Source: Desulfococcaceae bacterium (GTDB taxonomy: Bacteria > Desulfobacterota > Desulfobacteria > Desulfobacterales > Desulfosalsimonadaceae). From it: 64,000 bases of DNA. This document shows positions 16,198 to 26,044 of the stretch, piece by piece. The DNA is taken from the NCBI GenBank assembly GCA_030145385.1, contig JAQYVU010000003.1, positions 62,001-126,000 on the forward strand, read 5' to 3'. A model generated the notes under the pieces. The model was not told the origin of the DNA, did not search any database, and saw only the letters and a list, made by a program, of their open reading frames with translations. The position numbers and the translations under genes were made by a program. Within the stretch, counting starts at the first letter, position 1. Each line of letters opens with the position of its first letter.

Positions 16198-18522
16198 TTA
16201 TTTCAATTTTAATGTCTGTTTTAATGTTCGGGCCTTGCGGTATTCTTCCTCGGCCCGGTAATCAATACCCAGTTTTTTATACAGGTCACCGGCAACACGG
16301 TGCAGGCTATTATCATCCGGAAAGTATTCGATTGCCCGCTGAATGATGAATAATGCTTTTTCATCAGATTGGCGGCCTCGATAAAAATTATAAACATGAG
16401 AAAAGTAAGACTTTTTGATTTCTGTTTCATCGGGCAGATATTCCAGCGCCCTCAAATATGATGTTTCCGCTTTTTGTTTCTCTCCTGAAGAATTAAAGAA
16501 ATCTCCCAGATCCAGGTGCGGTTCCACCCTGTTCGGCAGCGCCTGATGCATTTGATCCTCATTGATTTCGAACAACACCATCAGGGCAAGGCAGTTTTCG
16601 GTCACTTGCGTATCAATCGTCATCGCTGATTTTAAAATTTCAAGTCCTTTTATCCTCTGATTTTCTCCAAACAACATGGCGGCGTACTTTATGTATGCCG
16701 CCATATTTTTTTTATCGCAGTGAATGCTGTTGCGTAATAGCTTTTCCGCCAATTCAATATTACCCTGCTGGTAGGCATAATATCCGGCATCGTGAAGGTG
16801 GCGACTGTTTGTCGGATCCAGGAGAATCGATTTTGAATAATATTTAAGGGCGGTTGTGTTATTATTCATCATCACAGCGGCTTGGGCGGCTAATTGATGG
16901 TATTTGGGGTTAAGGGGATCACGTGCCGCAGCGTTTTGCGCAGTCTCAAATGTCTGGTTAAGTTCTTTTTTTGAAATATCAGGCGTCAGATGAATGCTCC
17001 TGGAATCTGAAAAAAGGAAATTGGCAATCAATGCGCCGCTATGAGTATAAAATATGCCGATACAGAGAAGCAGGGCTGATATTCCGATAATATACGGCCT
17101 TTTATTTGATTTTTTTAAATAAGTTGCTGATAAACCCCTTCGCAGGCGCGTATTTGCCGCAGACACAGCAAGTGCCAGAATAAAGAAAAAATAAAGTCCG
17201 TTGGCGCCGATCTGCATATTAAAATCAACAAATGAGTGGAGTAAAATGGCGCCGACGGATGTTATGCTTCCGGCAAAAAGAAATATTGAATACCACTCCC
17301 GGCGTTTAAGAAATGATTTGGCTGCTGAAAAAAGAATTGAAAAAAGACAGAAAAACATCAAAGCCGGTAAAATGATGCCGCCGGTACATAAAAATTCAAA
17401 ATAATCATTATGGGCGTGCTCTAAAACATCATTTCCCGGAAAAGTCCGGTAGATTGGATAGATGTTTTCGATGGTGCCTGCACCGGTTCCCAATAAAGGA
17501 AAATCCCGGATAATTTCTTTGCAGTCTGACCATATGATATAGCGGTTGTCATAGATTAAGCCGGATTGGTTCCGGATATTTTCAAACCTGTCAAATATGG
17601 CATTCCACCCCGATGTCCCGGTTAAAAATAAAACAATGATGACAATTACAGCGATAAAAAAACCGGTTTTTTTTTGATTTGCCTTAATCATAACTAATAT
17701 CGCAAAAAAGCTCATGGATAAGGTCAATGAAATAATCCCGCCCCGGGAAAGGCTTAATAATATCGATGTTGCGATGAGAATGGCGGCAGTACCATATAGA
17801 AAATGATGATTTACCTGTTTTTGATTAAAAAAATCGGCAATCCTTCTTTTTAAGGATATTTTTGTCATGATCGGGCGAAATGCCAGAAACATGCTTAAAA
17901 CCAGGGGGAAAATCATTTCCATGAGCCCGGCATAATGGTTTCGGTTGACATAAGGGCCGACCGGCGAACCGCCCTGGCTTAATTCTCTGATCCAGAAGAT
18001 TCTGTTTTGAGGAAGGGGGTAATCAAGACTTTGGGTGATAAATTCAATGATTGCAAGTAAGGACAGCAATGCGGCAAACCATGCAATCACTGCAACAGTC
18101 GTTTTTAGAAGAATTCGGTCCGCCAGAAACTGTATGGCGGTGATGTAAAAAAGCGCATATGAGGAAAACTTTAGAAATTCGATCAAAGTGGCGCGTGGAT
18201 GAATGGAAATTGGAATCCAGTTGAAAGGGCCGGTGAGTCCGGAAGAATTATGATAAATGTCAAAGGTTGCAGGGGACAGAAATTTAACAAGATTTCCCGG
18301 CAAAGGAATGATCTGTAAACATATGAATGCAAGAACCAGTATCAGGGGGATAATTCCCGGCACCTGATAAAATGTTTTTTGTTCGGTAGAAAAATAAAGA
18401 AGCAGGGCGCTGGCGCAAATAATGACTTCCATGATCAGGTAGGACCATGTCTCCACCGTTCCAAAGGCCATGGGCGAGAACAATAGTGCGGTCAAAAAAA
18501 GATAATAAGCGGTTTTTTTCAT
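16198..18522 (-). CDS. O-antigen ligase/polymerase-family membrane protein with C-terminal TPR domain
   Basis: 774-residue inner-membrane protein. Residues 1-~460 carry about 12 hydrophobic segments and the Wzy_C-type periplasmic loop (SDCKEIIRDFPLLGTGAGTI, then FLEHAHNDYFEFLCTGG; the HNDYxE motif is diagnostic). Residues ~510-774 are tetratricopeptide repeats (NPKYHQLAAQAAVMMNNNTTA; NSRHLHDAGYYAYQQGNIEL; DNSLHRVAGDLYKKLGIDYR). Ligase-TPR fusions are common in exopolysaccharide and PEP-CTERM loci, where the TPR part may dock export partners. The ATG at 18522 directly follows the stop of the phosphatase gene (both minus strand), so they are one operon. Confidence 0.88.
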   Translation of the reverse strand: MKKTAYYLFLTALLFSPMAFGTVETWSYLIMEVIICASALLLYFSTEQKTFYQVPGIIPLILVLAFICLQIIPLPGNLVKFLSPATFDIYHNSSGLTGPFNWIPISIHPRATLIEFLKFSSYALFYITAIQFLADRILLKTTVAVIAWFAALLSLLAIIEFITQSLDYPLPQNRIFWIRELSQGGSPVGPYVNRNHYAGLMEMIFPLVLSMFLAFRPIMTKISLKRRIADFFNQKQVNHHFLYGTAAILIATSILLSLSRGGIISLTLSMSFFAILVMIKANQKKTGFFIAVIVIIVLFLTGTSGWNAIFDRFENIRNQSGLIYDNRYIIWSDCKEIIRDFPLLGTGAGTIENIYPIYRTFPGNDVLEHAHNDYFEFLCTGGIILPALMFFCLFSILFSAAKSFLKRREWYSIFLFAGSITSVGAILLHSFVDFNMQIGANGLYFFFILALAVSAANTRLRRGLSATYLKKSNKRPYIIGISALLLCIGIFYTHSGALIANFLFSDSRSIHLTPDISKKELNQTFETAQNAAARDPLNPKYHQLAAQAAVMMNNNTTALKYYSKSILLDPTNSRHLHDAGYYAYQQGNIELAEKLLRNSIHCDKKNMAAYIKYAAMLFGENQRIKGLEILKSAMTIDTQVTENCLALMVLFEINEDQMHQALPNRVEPHLDLGDFFNSSGEKQKAETSYLRALEYLPDETEIKKSYFSHVYNFYRGRQSDEKALFIIQRAIEYFPDDNSLHRVAGDLYKKLGIDYRAEEEYRKARTLKQTLKLK

Positions 18523-19233
18523 TTAATGAATTTCTTTACCGGCCAGGAGCGCTGCCGGGTTTGTGTCAACTAAAAGTCGTGACGCTTCGGAGCCGATACG
18601 CTTTGCAGCTATTTCAGCCGCCTCGGACAGGACCGGGGTGCGAAATTTTTGGGAATGCGCATCCGAGGCAATAAAATCCACTTTTCCGGAATTCAGCAGA
18701 TAATCCGCACAATATTGAATGTCACCGCCGAAATCACCGGTGAGGCTGGCTGCGGTAATCTGGACGTAAATATTTTTGTTGAGAAGATTTAATAATAATT
18801 CCGGCGATCGGATGACGGAATAATTCCGCTCAGGGTGGGCAATGATCGGCTTGAGTCCCTTTGCAATGAGCCATGCAAGGATTTTTCCGGCAAAAGACGG
18901 CAGATGGTTATGGGGAAATTCAATCAGTGTATATTTCGTATTGTTGAGCGGATATTTCAATAGCAGGGCAGGGTCCAGACTGATGGATACTTCCGCGCCG
19001 GGGTGAATCTGAACCGGAATATTGTTTTGTTTTAACCGCCGGTTTAACCGGTCAACCTGCTTGATGATATCCTGGATGGTATATTTGTTGTCATAGACAT
19101 GGGGTGTTGCGATGATTTCACAAACACCATCCCGGTAAGCGATTTTTGCCATTTCCAGCGATTCATTAAAATCAGAAGCGCCGTCATCAATATCCGGCAG
19201 AATATGGCAGTGAACATCAATCATGCGGGGCAT
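18523..19233 (-). CDS. PHP-domain protein-tyrosine phosphatase (CpsB/YwqE type)
   Basis: Predicted Mn-dependent phosphatase of 236 residues that removes phosphate from the tyrosine-rich tail of the neighbouring Wzc-type kinase, cycling polymer export. PHP metal motifs are MIDVHCHILPDIDDGA (residues 4-19), IATPHV near 41, HPGAEV near 77, EFPHNHLP, PIIAHPERN near 131 and SDAHSQKFR near 196. Its ATG overlaps the kinase stop by one base (TAATG), a tight translational coupling that supports the kinase/phosphatase pairing. CpsB is best known from Gram-positives, but PHP-type partners also occur in proteobacterial loci. Confidence 0.9.
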   Translation of the reverse strand: MPRMIDVHCHILPDIDDGASDFNESLEMAKIAYRDGVCEIIATPHVYDNKYTIQDIIKQVDRLNRRLKQNNIPVQIHPGAEVSISLDPALLLKYPLNNTKYTLIEFPHNHLPSFAGKILAWLIAKGLKPIIAHPERNYSVIRSPELLLNLLNKNIYVQITAASLTGDFGGDIQYCADYLLNSGKVDFIASDAHSQKFRTPVLSEAAEIAAKRIGSEASRLLVDTNPAALLAGKEIH

Positions 19234-21440
19234 TATGAGGTGGTATAGTCGTTTTTATAGTAACCGTAAGGTCCATCATATTTGGAATAATATTGATGCT
19301 GTTTTTTTAAATCCACCGCATTGATGATTAAACCGAGCATTTCGGAGTTGATATCGGTTAGCATTTTATTCGCTTTGAAAACGGCATCATAAGTGGTTAA
19401 CCCGGAGCGGGTGACCAGTATGGTTTGCTCTGCAATTTTACTGATTAAATGGGCATCGCTGACATTAAACATCGGAGGAGAGTCAAAGATAATAAAATCG
19501 TAATTGTCTGATAAATCCGTGATCAGGTTGCTGAGCTTTGAGGAGCTTAACAGTTCGGATGGATTTGGCGGAACCGGTCCCGCAGGAGCAATATCCAGAC
19601 AATCCAACGCATCATGTTTGAAGATGGTGATGTCTGATTGGTTCGTCAGGTAAGTACTCAGCCCGGAGGTGTTGTCCAGGTTAAAAACTTTATGAATTCT
19701 TGCCCGGCGCATGTCTCCATCAATCAAAAGCACTTTTTTTTCAGACTGGGCGAATGAAATTGCCAGGTTGACGGACGTCGCGGTTTTCCCCACCCCCTGG
19801 TTCATGCTTGAAAGCAGCAGGCGCTTGGGAGCGCCGTCCGGTGAAGATAAAAGCACAGAAGTCCGTATGGCCTTATAGGCTTCGGATACAATTGAACTGG
19901 GGGCCTGTATGGTGATATTTTCAATTTTTTGGCCACTTTCCTTTAAAAGCGGTATCATGCCCAGAATCGGTAGACCCAGTCGTTCTTCCGCATCCTCTGA
20001 TGTCTTTACCGTATTGTCCATATGGTCCAGGAAAAAGGCCAGGCCGATTCCGGCTGCCAGGCTGAAGATAATGCCGATTAAAATAGCCCGTCTGGGTCCC
20101 TTGGTGATTGGTGAACCCGGCGGGTCCGCGCTTTCAACCACCCATACATCGATGGTCTGCTGTTGTTCAGTGATATCAAATTCCTTGATCCGGCTGAGCA
20201 GCCGGTCATATAAAAGGCGGTGGACTTCAACATCCCGGTTTAGAATCTCATATTGAATAAACTTGTCGCTCATAAAAGCGGCATTCTGTTTTGTCTGGTT
20301 CAGCAGCGTTTGAATGCTTTTTACTTTTTGCTGTGCCAGTTCATACCGGTTCTTAACAGATTGAATAACATTCTGTATTTCATTGTTAAGCTTGTCTTTC
20401 AATGTGTTTAAGTCTTTTTTTGCCCGGATCATTTTCGGATGCTTATACCCGATGCTTTTGGACAGGCTGGCGATTGCCTGTTCTTTGCTAATTATTTGAC
20501 GCCGCAATTCTTTTACGGTTTCATTGGCGGCAATGACCGGCAGATTCTGGGCCGCTTCCGGTGAGATTCGCTTAATTTCCTGGTACAATGATTCCAGTTC
20601 ATTGACTTCCGCCTGTGCCTGGGTCAGATTACTGCTGAACTGTGTTATTTTTTTGGGGAAAATCGCTTCCTGGTCGTCAATTGTATAGATATCGTGTATC
20701 TTTTTATATTCCCGGAGTTTTTTTTCGCTGTCTTCAAGCTTGGCCCTTTCAGAATCTGAATTGGTTTTCAGCCATTCAAGGGTTTGAGAGGTCGATTCCA
20801 GTTTCATCCCCATGAGCAGCTGCTTGTACGCAGAGGCGACGGTATTGACCACATCGGCTGCAAAAACAGGGTTGGTGGAAGAAAAACTCACATTAACGAT
20901 ATCACCTTTTTCCATATCGCTGTTAACAGTGATACCGTTTCGTACCATTTTTGCCAGCGCTTGCACTTTTTTGTTTTTTGTCTCTTCTTCAGTGGATTCG
21001 TTTTTTACGGTTTGAGCGGCGGAAGGTTCATTGTCAACGGTTCCGGACAGTTTCAGCACAACTGAATAAAGATTTTTAAACCAGTTGGTCACGTCCGTTG
21101 TAATGGATGAATCCTGTTTTTTATCCTGAAAATACCGGTTGTAAGTTTCATCAAGTCGCAGGGCTTCGACCACCCTGGTAGCGACCTTGCTGCTTTTGAT
21201 CAGCTGAGCCTGTGTGGATAGGAAATAAGGATCATAGCCGAAGCGATTATTTGATAGAAAAGAGGGGTCGTAATTGTTCTGGATTAAAAGTGTTGTGGTT
21301 GCCTTGTAAACCGGTGTGACGGAAAGTGCTTTGATTAAAATAAACGGAAGACTGACAAAAAAAACAAGCAGAATGATATTTTTTCGGCGAAGTAAGATGT
21401 ATAAATAGTCTTTAATATTTATTTCTTCTTCTCTGTTCAT
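19233..21440 (-). CDS. Wzc-type chain-length determinant/tyrosine autokinase
   Basis: Inner-membrane polysaccharide co-polymerase fused to a bacterial tyrosine kinase, about 735 residues from ATG 21440; a GTG three codons upstream is less likely. An N-terminal Wzz domain (INIKDYLYILLRRKNIILLV, first TM) is followed by long periplasmic coiled coils (~220-420). A second TM lies near residue 455 (RRAILIGIIFSLAAGIGLAF). The kinase domain has Walker A NQGVGKTATSVNLA, Walker A' VLLIDGDMRRARIH and Walker B FIIFDSPP. The C-terminus carries a tyrosine cluster (QHQYYSKYDGPYGYYKNDY), the autophosphorylation site. It is coupled to the phosphatase and lies downstream of the Wza-type exporter. Confidence 0.93.
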   Translation of the reverse strand: MNREEEINIKDYLYILLRRKNIILLVFFVSLPFILIKALSVTPVYKATTTLLIQNNYDPSFLSNNRFGYDPYFLSTQAQLIKSSKVATRVVEALRLDETYNRYFQDKKQDSSITTDVTNWFKNLYSVVLKLSGTVDNEPSAAQTVKNESTEEETKNKKVQALAKMVRNGITVNSDMEKGDIVNVSFSSTNPVFAADVVNTVASAYKQLLMGMKLESTSQTLEWLKTNSDSERAKLEDSEKKLREYKKIHDIYTIDDQEAIFPKKITQFSSNLTQAQAEVNELESLYQEIKRISPEAAQNLPVIAANETVKELRRQIISKEQAIASLSKSIGYKHPKMIRAKKDLNTLKDKLNNEIQNVIQSVKNRYELAQQKVKSIQTLLNQTKQNAAFMSDKFIQYEILNRDVEVHRLLYDRLLSRIKEFDITEQQQTIDVWVVESADPPGSPITKGPRRAILIGIIFSLAAGIGLAFFLDHMDNTVKTSEDAEERLGLPILGMIPLLKESGQKIENITIQAPSSIVSEAYKAIRTSVLLSSPDGAPKRLLLSSMNQGVGKTATSVNLAISFAQSEKKVLLIDGDMRRARIHKVFNLDNTSGLSTYLTNQSDITIFKHDALDCLDIAPAGPVPPNPSELLSSSKLSNLITDLSDNYDFIIFDSPPMFNVSDAHLISKIAEQTILVTRSGLTTYDAVFKANKMLTDINSEMLGLIINAVDLKKQHQYYSKYDGPYGYYKNDYTTS

Positions 21441-21493
21441 AAATAACACTCGCCCTTATTTGGAGTTGAAAAAATCATACGCAAACACTTAAA

Positions 21494-22300
21494 TTAAAAA
21501 TAACTTTCCGGCACAACAATAACATCATTGGGCTGTATCGGCAGATCCATTTTTACTTTTTCAAGTACATGTTCTTTGCCGTCCTTGGAGCGGATAATCC
21601 GGATCCGGGAGGGCGCGGCTTTATCATTTATCCCCTTTGCTTTTGTAAGCGCCTGAATAACGATCAGGCCTTCTTCATAATCATAGACCCCCGGGCTCTT
21701 GACTTCTCCGGTCACATAAAAAATTTTTTTATTCGGAATATAGATATTGTCGCCATTGACAATCGGCAGGTTCAGGGATTCCCGCCCTTGTTCCATAAGC
21801 TGAAACAGGTTGACGACAATTACTTTTTTTTGTTCGCTGTTCGGCTGATCCCGCTGGATGATCGCCTCGCCGCCGGCTTTTTCCCGGATCCCGCCCGCCT
21901 TGGAGATGAGTTCCAAGAGGGTTGTGTGGCCTTTCAGTTCGTACAACCCCGGACTGTTCACCCCTCCGAGAATGGTGACTTTCCGGTTTCTGAATTCTTC
22001 GATAAATATGGTGACGTGCGGATTAATTATATAACCGTCAGCAAGAAGGGATTCGATTTTTTTACCAAGTTTTTCGACACTCTGGCCGGCGGCAGATAAT
22101 TGACCGATCAGGGGCAGGGTCAGCATGCCGTCTCCGGTGATCCGAACGGTTGATCGTAAATCAGGGTGGTCATATACGGAAATGGTTAAAACATCGCCTT
22201 CTCCCAGAGTATAATCCTGAGCAAAAAGAACCAGTTTAAAATCGATCAGTACACTGATAATTATTGTCAGATAGAGTGCTTTTTTCATTTTTATCATCAT
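21494..22300 (-). CDS. Wza-type polysaccharide export protein (SLBB domains)
   Basis: Periplasmic/outer-membrane export protein of 268 residues. The N-terminal hydrophobic stretch (ALYLTIIISVLIDFKLVLFA) is a signal peptide; no lipobox cysteine is seen, unlike E. coli Wza. The Poly_export motif is YTLGEGDVLTISVYDHPDL near residue 30, then SLBB-type segments KVTILGGVNSPGLYEL near 109 and IFYVTGEVKSPGVYDYEEG near 190. It is shorter than Wza (about 380) and lacks the C-terminal amphipathic helix that forms the Wza pore, so an outer-membrane barrel partner is likely; the protein at 22513-25146 is a candidate. It is upstream of the kinase in the same orientation. Confidence 0.9.
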   Translation of the reverse strand: MMIKMKKALYLTIIISVLIDFKLVLFAQDYTLGEGDVLTISVYDHPDLRSTVRITGDGMLTLPLIGQLSAAGQSVEKLGKKIESLLADGYIINPHVTIFIEEFRNRKVTILGGVNSPGLYELKGHTTLLELISKAGGIREKAGGEAIIQRDQPNSEQKKVIVVNLFQLMEQGRESLNLPIVNGDNIYIPNKKIFYVTGEVKSPGVYDYEEGLIVIQALTKAKGINDKAAPSRIRIIRSKDGKEHVLEKVKMDLPIQPNDVIVVPESYF

Positions 22301-22512
22301 AATCAGGTAAATCAGCCTTAAATCATTCCAATGCAGTTACTGCGTCAATTTATCATAGTTACTCCACATACATTAAAACATCAACCAGAACAATTCAAGT
22401 CTGCTCGGGGGGAATAATGCGTTGAAGATGATACTGGCTGGCCTTGTTGATGGAAACGTAATCAAGGATAAATATCAATTTATAATCGGGTCATATTCGT
22501 GCATAAAAATAA

Positions 22513-25146
22513 TTATAGGGTCAGGCTTGCGCGAAGGAAGAACGTGTGATCAATGTAGTCATGTGTTGGATAATTGGAATCGTGATCCGTGAAAATATAA
22601 GCGCCGTTGACTGTCAGCCATTTAAAAATGATAAAATTAATGGACGGTGAAACAGCAAATTGGGTGTCCCTACGTTCTTTTTGATAATTTTGGTTGTCCA
22701 CTAAAATGTCGAATTCAGAATCTTCTCGAACTTTATGGTTTGCCCGGCTGCCTTTAAACTCATCATAAAAAAACGATGTATCCAGGTTAAAATGAATTTT
22801 TGAGGTAAGCGCCCGGCTCATCTTAAGGCCGATAAAATGCGCCAGGGTATAATCCGCATAAAAGTTTTCAAGGTCACCATAATCATACCGGTGCTCAAGC
22901 ACTTCATCGTATCGGCGATATGCATTGAACGTGAAGTTAGTGCGGGCGTTGAAGTTATGGTCAATCTGAATTTCCGCCATCCAGTTGCTGCTATCGCTAT
23001 CAGATTGGCGGACTTCTGTATCCGGCAATATGGAACTTGCTGATCTGAACTTTTTTTCCCCGAATCCGCCTTTGATCTGCCCGCTGGATTTCCCGGTCAT
23101 CTGCCAGCGCATCCCGGCAAAATAATGATGTTCATGGCTGTCTTTGTCGCTGATATTGTAGCCGATGTCTGCAAATTCGTAATTAACAAATGCCGAGGTC
23201 TTTGCGGTCATTCGAAAAAATAAATACGCGGCAATGGAGTTGTCCTTCCGGTCGGCATCACTGTTGATTTTGTCTTTATAATCAAGATTAAAATTCGAAT
23301 AATCCAGCCGCAGGCGCAATTTATTGGTGGCATCCAGGGACGCGGAAATATTGAAAAGGTTGGAGCTGTATTTGTCATCTGTAATGTAAGCACGTTCTGA
23401 AAACGCGTCATACGATATCTTATACTGGTCCATGGCACGCAGAAACAGCTTGTTACCGGAATGATAACTGATATATGCATCCACCCGATGGGTGAGTCTG
23501 TCTAAAGAGTCCTGGCCGGTAAGCTGATTGATGTCTTCATCGTCAATGATTTCTTCGCCGATGTCCGGATCCTGATATGCTCTGGTGCGCTGATTATGAT
23601 AAAGTTCAAGCTGCGGGCTGTACAGCAAATATACCTGAAACGGTTTATAGTTAATCGGGGTAAAAGGGTTGATGGCAAGTCCGCCGGGGGAGGCGTTGGC
23701 GGTAATAATCTCAACACTGCGTTTCGATGTCGAAGGCGCTGAAAAGGAAGTCCATATGCCGGGGGTTAGCAAGGTCGCCCAAGCCCCTTCCGGGTCTCTG
23801 TCTGTTTTATAGAGGTTGGTGGTATAGGTCTGGGCAACTGAAAAGAAACCATGAAGATAATTTTTGTTTTTTCCAAAAATATCACCGTCGATGGATCCTT
23901 GTGTCTCAACTCGTGCATAGGCGGTTTGCGGCGGATCTGTTTCAACAAAATCCACCATTACGGTATTGTCAATGTCTCCGTCACCGTCAATGACATTGTT
24001 GCTGTCCACACCATTTGCATCTATTACTGCCTGAGTCACATCGTAATTGCCCGTATACTTCCAGACTTCATCCACATCCAGAACACCGGGATTTTCCGTA
24101 TCTCCGTCCGGGGCTGATAAGTCATCCAGCATCGGATCGGAAATGTTTATATCGGTCAAAGAAACGTTGCCTGTGTTTTCCACTGCAATCGTGTAATTGA
24201 TCGTGTCCGGTTTTTTAATTTTTGCTACGTCAGCCTTTTTTGTTATCGTGAACAATGGGTTTTGTTTTATTTTGACGGATGTATCCGCTGTTTGGGGCGG
24301 GTCTGTTTCCGCAAAATCCACCGTTACAGTGCTGTTTATATGGCCGTTACCGTCAATGACATTGTTGCTGCCCACGCCATTTCTATCAATCACTTCCTGA
24401 GTTACCAGATAACGGCCCGAGTAGGTCCATGTCCCGTCGACATCCAGCACCCACGAGTTGTCTGTATCTTCTTTCGGCCCGGTCAGTGAGTCAAGAAGCG
24501 GATCGGATAAACGGATCCTTGTTAGAGGCACATTTCCCGTATTTTTTACTACGATCGTGTAATGAATGGTCCCCGGGGCATCAACTGAAGAAACATCCGC
24601 TTTACTGGTTATCGTAAAAATGGGCTCCGGCGTCACCGCTTGGTTTTTCAGCTCTTTTTTCTCTTTTTCAAGGTCTTCAGTTTCTTTTTTAGCTTCTTCG
24701 TTATTGTCTTTAGCATCGTCTAAAATTTTTGCGGCTGCGGGCAACGCAATGGCTGCCGGAGCAACAACTTTGGGGCGGATTTCAATCGATTTGTCGGTGT
24801 CCTGACCGGTATCCTTTTGCCCCTTTATTTTGTCACCGGATTCAGTTGTCCCCGGTCGTTTTATCGATCCCGGATCATTGCCTGTAAAAACTTCTGCGGT
24901 TAGTTTTTTCGAGGTAGCTGGAATGGCAATAGTCGATGCGTCGGTATTTTGAAGCAAATCTTTAGAGTTAATATCAGATGCAGTTGTTCCCTGTTTGACA
25001 GATGCGTTAACGCCTGAGGCAGCACTGATAGTATCCGCTGTTGCGGACATCTCTGCAATGGCAATATGGACGCTGAAAGTCATTGCAATGCAGAAAATGA
25101 TCGCGTGAATTATTGTTTTGATAATTGGCCGGATAGGTTTTCTCAT
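22513..25146 (-). CDS. Outer-membrane beta-barrel protein with two DUF11-like domains
   Basis: 877-residue exported protein. A signal peptide (residues ~1-32, IKTIIHAIIFCIAMTFSVHI) is followed by a low-complexity region with a short Glu/Lys-rich coiled coil (~150-170). Two tandem DUF11-type beta-sandwich repeats span ~172-290 and ~292-415 (VSSVDAPGTIHYTIVVKNTG; AKIKKPDTINYTIAVENTGN). Residues ~430-877 look like a large barrel with alternating strands (KLRLRLDYSNFNLDYKD; RTNFTFNAYRRYDEV) and end in a hydrophobic residue (FFLRASLTL), as barrels do. The barrel resembles those of exopolysaccharide/PEP-CTERM loci. It may be the outer-membrane exit for the polymer or a surface anchor. About 210 nt separate it from the Wza-type gene. 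Confidence 0.75.
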   Translation of the reverse strand: MRKPIRPIIKTIIHAIIFCIAMTFSVHIAIAEMSATADTISAASGVNASVKQGTTASDINSKDLLQNTDASTIAIPATSKKLTAEVFTGNDPGSIKRPGTTESGDKIKGQKDTGQDTDKSIEIRPKVVAPAAIALPAAAKILDDAKDNNEEAKKETEDLEKEKKELKNQAVTPEPIFTITSKADVSSVDAPGTIHYTIVVKNTGNVPLTRIRLSDPLLDSLTGPKEDTDNSWVLDVDGTWTYSGRYLVTQEVIDRNGVGSNNVIDGNGHINSTVTVDFAETDPPQTADTSVKIKQNPLFTITKKADVAKIKKPDTINYTIAVENTGNVSLTDINISDPMLDDLSAPDGDTENPGVLDVDEVWKYTGNYDVTQAVIDANGVDSNNVIDGDGDIDNTVMVDFVETDPPQTAYARVETQGSIDGDIFGKNKNYLHGFFSVAQTYTTNLYKTDRDPEGAWATLLTPGIWTSFSAPSTSKRSVEIITANASPGGLAINPFTPINYKPFQVYLLYSPQLELYHNQRTRAYQDPDIGEEIIDDEDINQLTGQDSLDRLTHRVDAYISYHSGNKLFLRAMDQYKISYDAFSERAYITDDKYSSNLFNISASLDATNKLRLRLDYSNFNLDYKDKINSDADRKDNSIAAYLFFRMTAKTSAFVNYEFADIGYNISDKDSHEHHYFAGMRWQMTGKSSGQIKGGFGEKKFRSASSILPDTEVRQSDSDSSNWMAEIQIDHNFNARTNFTFNAYRRYDEVLEHRYDYGDLENFYADYTLAHFIGLKMSRALTSKIHFNLDTSFFYDEFKGSRANHKVREDSEFDILVDNQNYQKERRDTQFAVSPSINFIIFKWLTVNGAYIFTDHDSNYPTHDYIDHTFFLRASLTL

Positions 25147-25282
25147 GTGTCTGCTTGTATAGAAAACAATCGAGTTCTGATATTTACAGCTTTAGAAATC
25201 AATAGTCGTCGTCATTAATGATGATATCGTGGCCATGTTAGCCAGGAAAAATTAAAGTAAAGGGTGATTGTGTGATAAAATT

Positions 25283-26044
25283 TCAGGGCCTTTTCGGGCT
25301 TATTACGCCGACCCCTTTGCCCGCATTGCCGTCTATTGTCAGGTGGTCAACGCCGATAACAATATGTGCCTGTTCAGGGAGTGCGTGGCTGATATACGCA
25401 TGTCCGTATTCAGCATGTCTCGGGCATGCTTTAATTGTTATAGCCGTTGATACATCAAACCGTTCTGAGGCTTCAGTGATTGTTTCATTGCTGGCTGAAG
25501 CCTGGCATAAATTGAGCATGACGGCGTATTTTGTAAAGTCTTTATCTCTCATCATGCTTTTGCAGACTGCAAGGATGATTTCCAGATTTTTCTTTTTGAT
25601 TGTTACATTTTTGTCTTTTTTGCCAAGCTCTTCGTCTTCTGTCTTAACAAATCTCAATTTTTTTACCAGTAATCGTAAAATCGAATCCGGTGTATAACCA
25701 TATTCATCACCGCATATTTTGTCGGAGTTAAAGATCGCTTTCGGCGGAAAACCGTATAGCAGTAATTCGATGATAACCTGCTCACATGACAATTTTGTCT
25801 CAACCATCGCATCGGCAATACGGGTATATCCAAATCCCATTTCCCTGGCTTTTACAATAATGTCGGAAACCGGTATATTATTGTCGTTAATCAGAACTAA
25901 AACAGCCATCTCGAGGTCGTTTTTTTCAAACACAACATCGAGCAAGGGTTCCCAATGGGAATCGTCTGCTGCGTCCAAAACATTCACGGACGCCACGGCA
26001 ATAAAGACAATGACAAACGCCGCTGAAATGATTTTTCTTATCAT
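25283..26044 (-). CDS. Secreted protein of unknown function
   Basis: I do not recognise this family. The start is ATG 26044 with CAGGAG seven bases upstream; an upstream in-frame start (26077) would put 11 residues before the signal peptide. The signal peptide is MIRKIISAAFVIVFIAVASV, cleaved near LDAAD. The mature ~230 residues are mixed helical with repeated hydrophobic heptads (MAVLVLINDNNIPVSDIIVK; CEQVIIELLLYGFPPKAIF) and five cysteines, and end in a Gly/Pro tail. It is the first gene of the minus-strand block and ~135 nt from the barrel gene, so it may be a periplasmic accessory of the export system. Confidence 0.6.
   Translation of the reverse strand: MIRKIISAAFVIVFIAVASVNVLDAADDSHWEPLLDVVFEKNDLEMAVLVLINDNNIPVSDIIVKAREMGFGYTRIADAMVETKLSCEQVIIELLLYGFPPKAIFNSDKICGDEYGYTPDSILRLLVKKLRFVKTEDEELGKKDKNVTIKKKNLEIILAVCKSMMRDKDFTKYAVMLNLCQASASNETITEASERFDVSTAITIKACPRHAEYGHAYISHALPEQAHIVIGVDHLTIDGNAGKGVGVISPKRP

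Noticed and set aside
22301-22512. Regulatory RNA or second repeat between the Wza-like and barrel genes
   Set aside because: Only an 11-nt match to the 10-kb intergenic segment is seen and there is no stable hairpin; too little to call.
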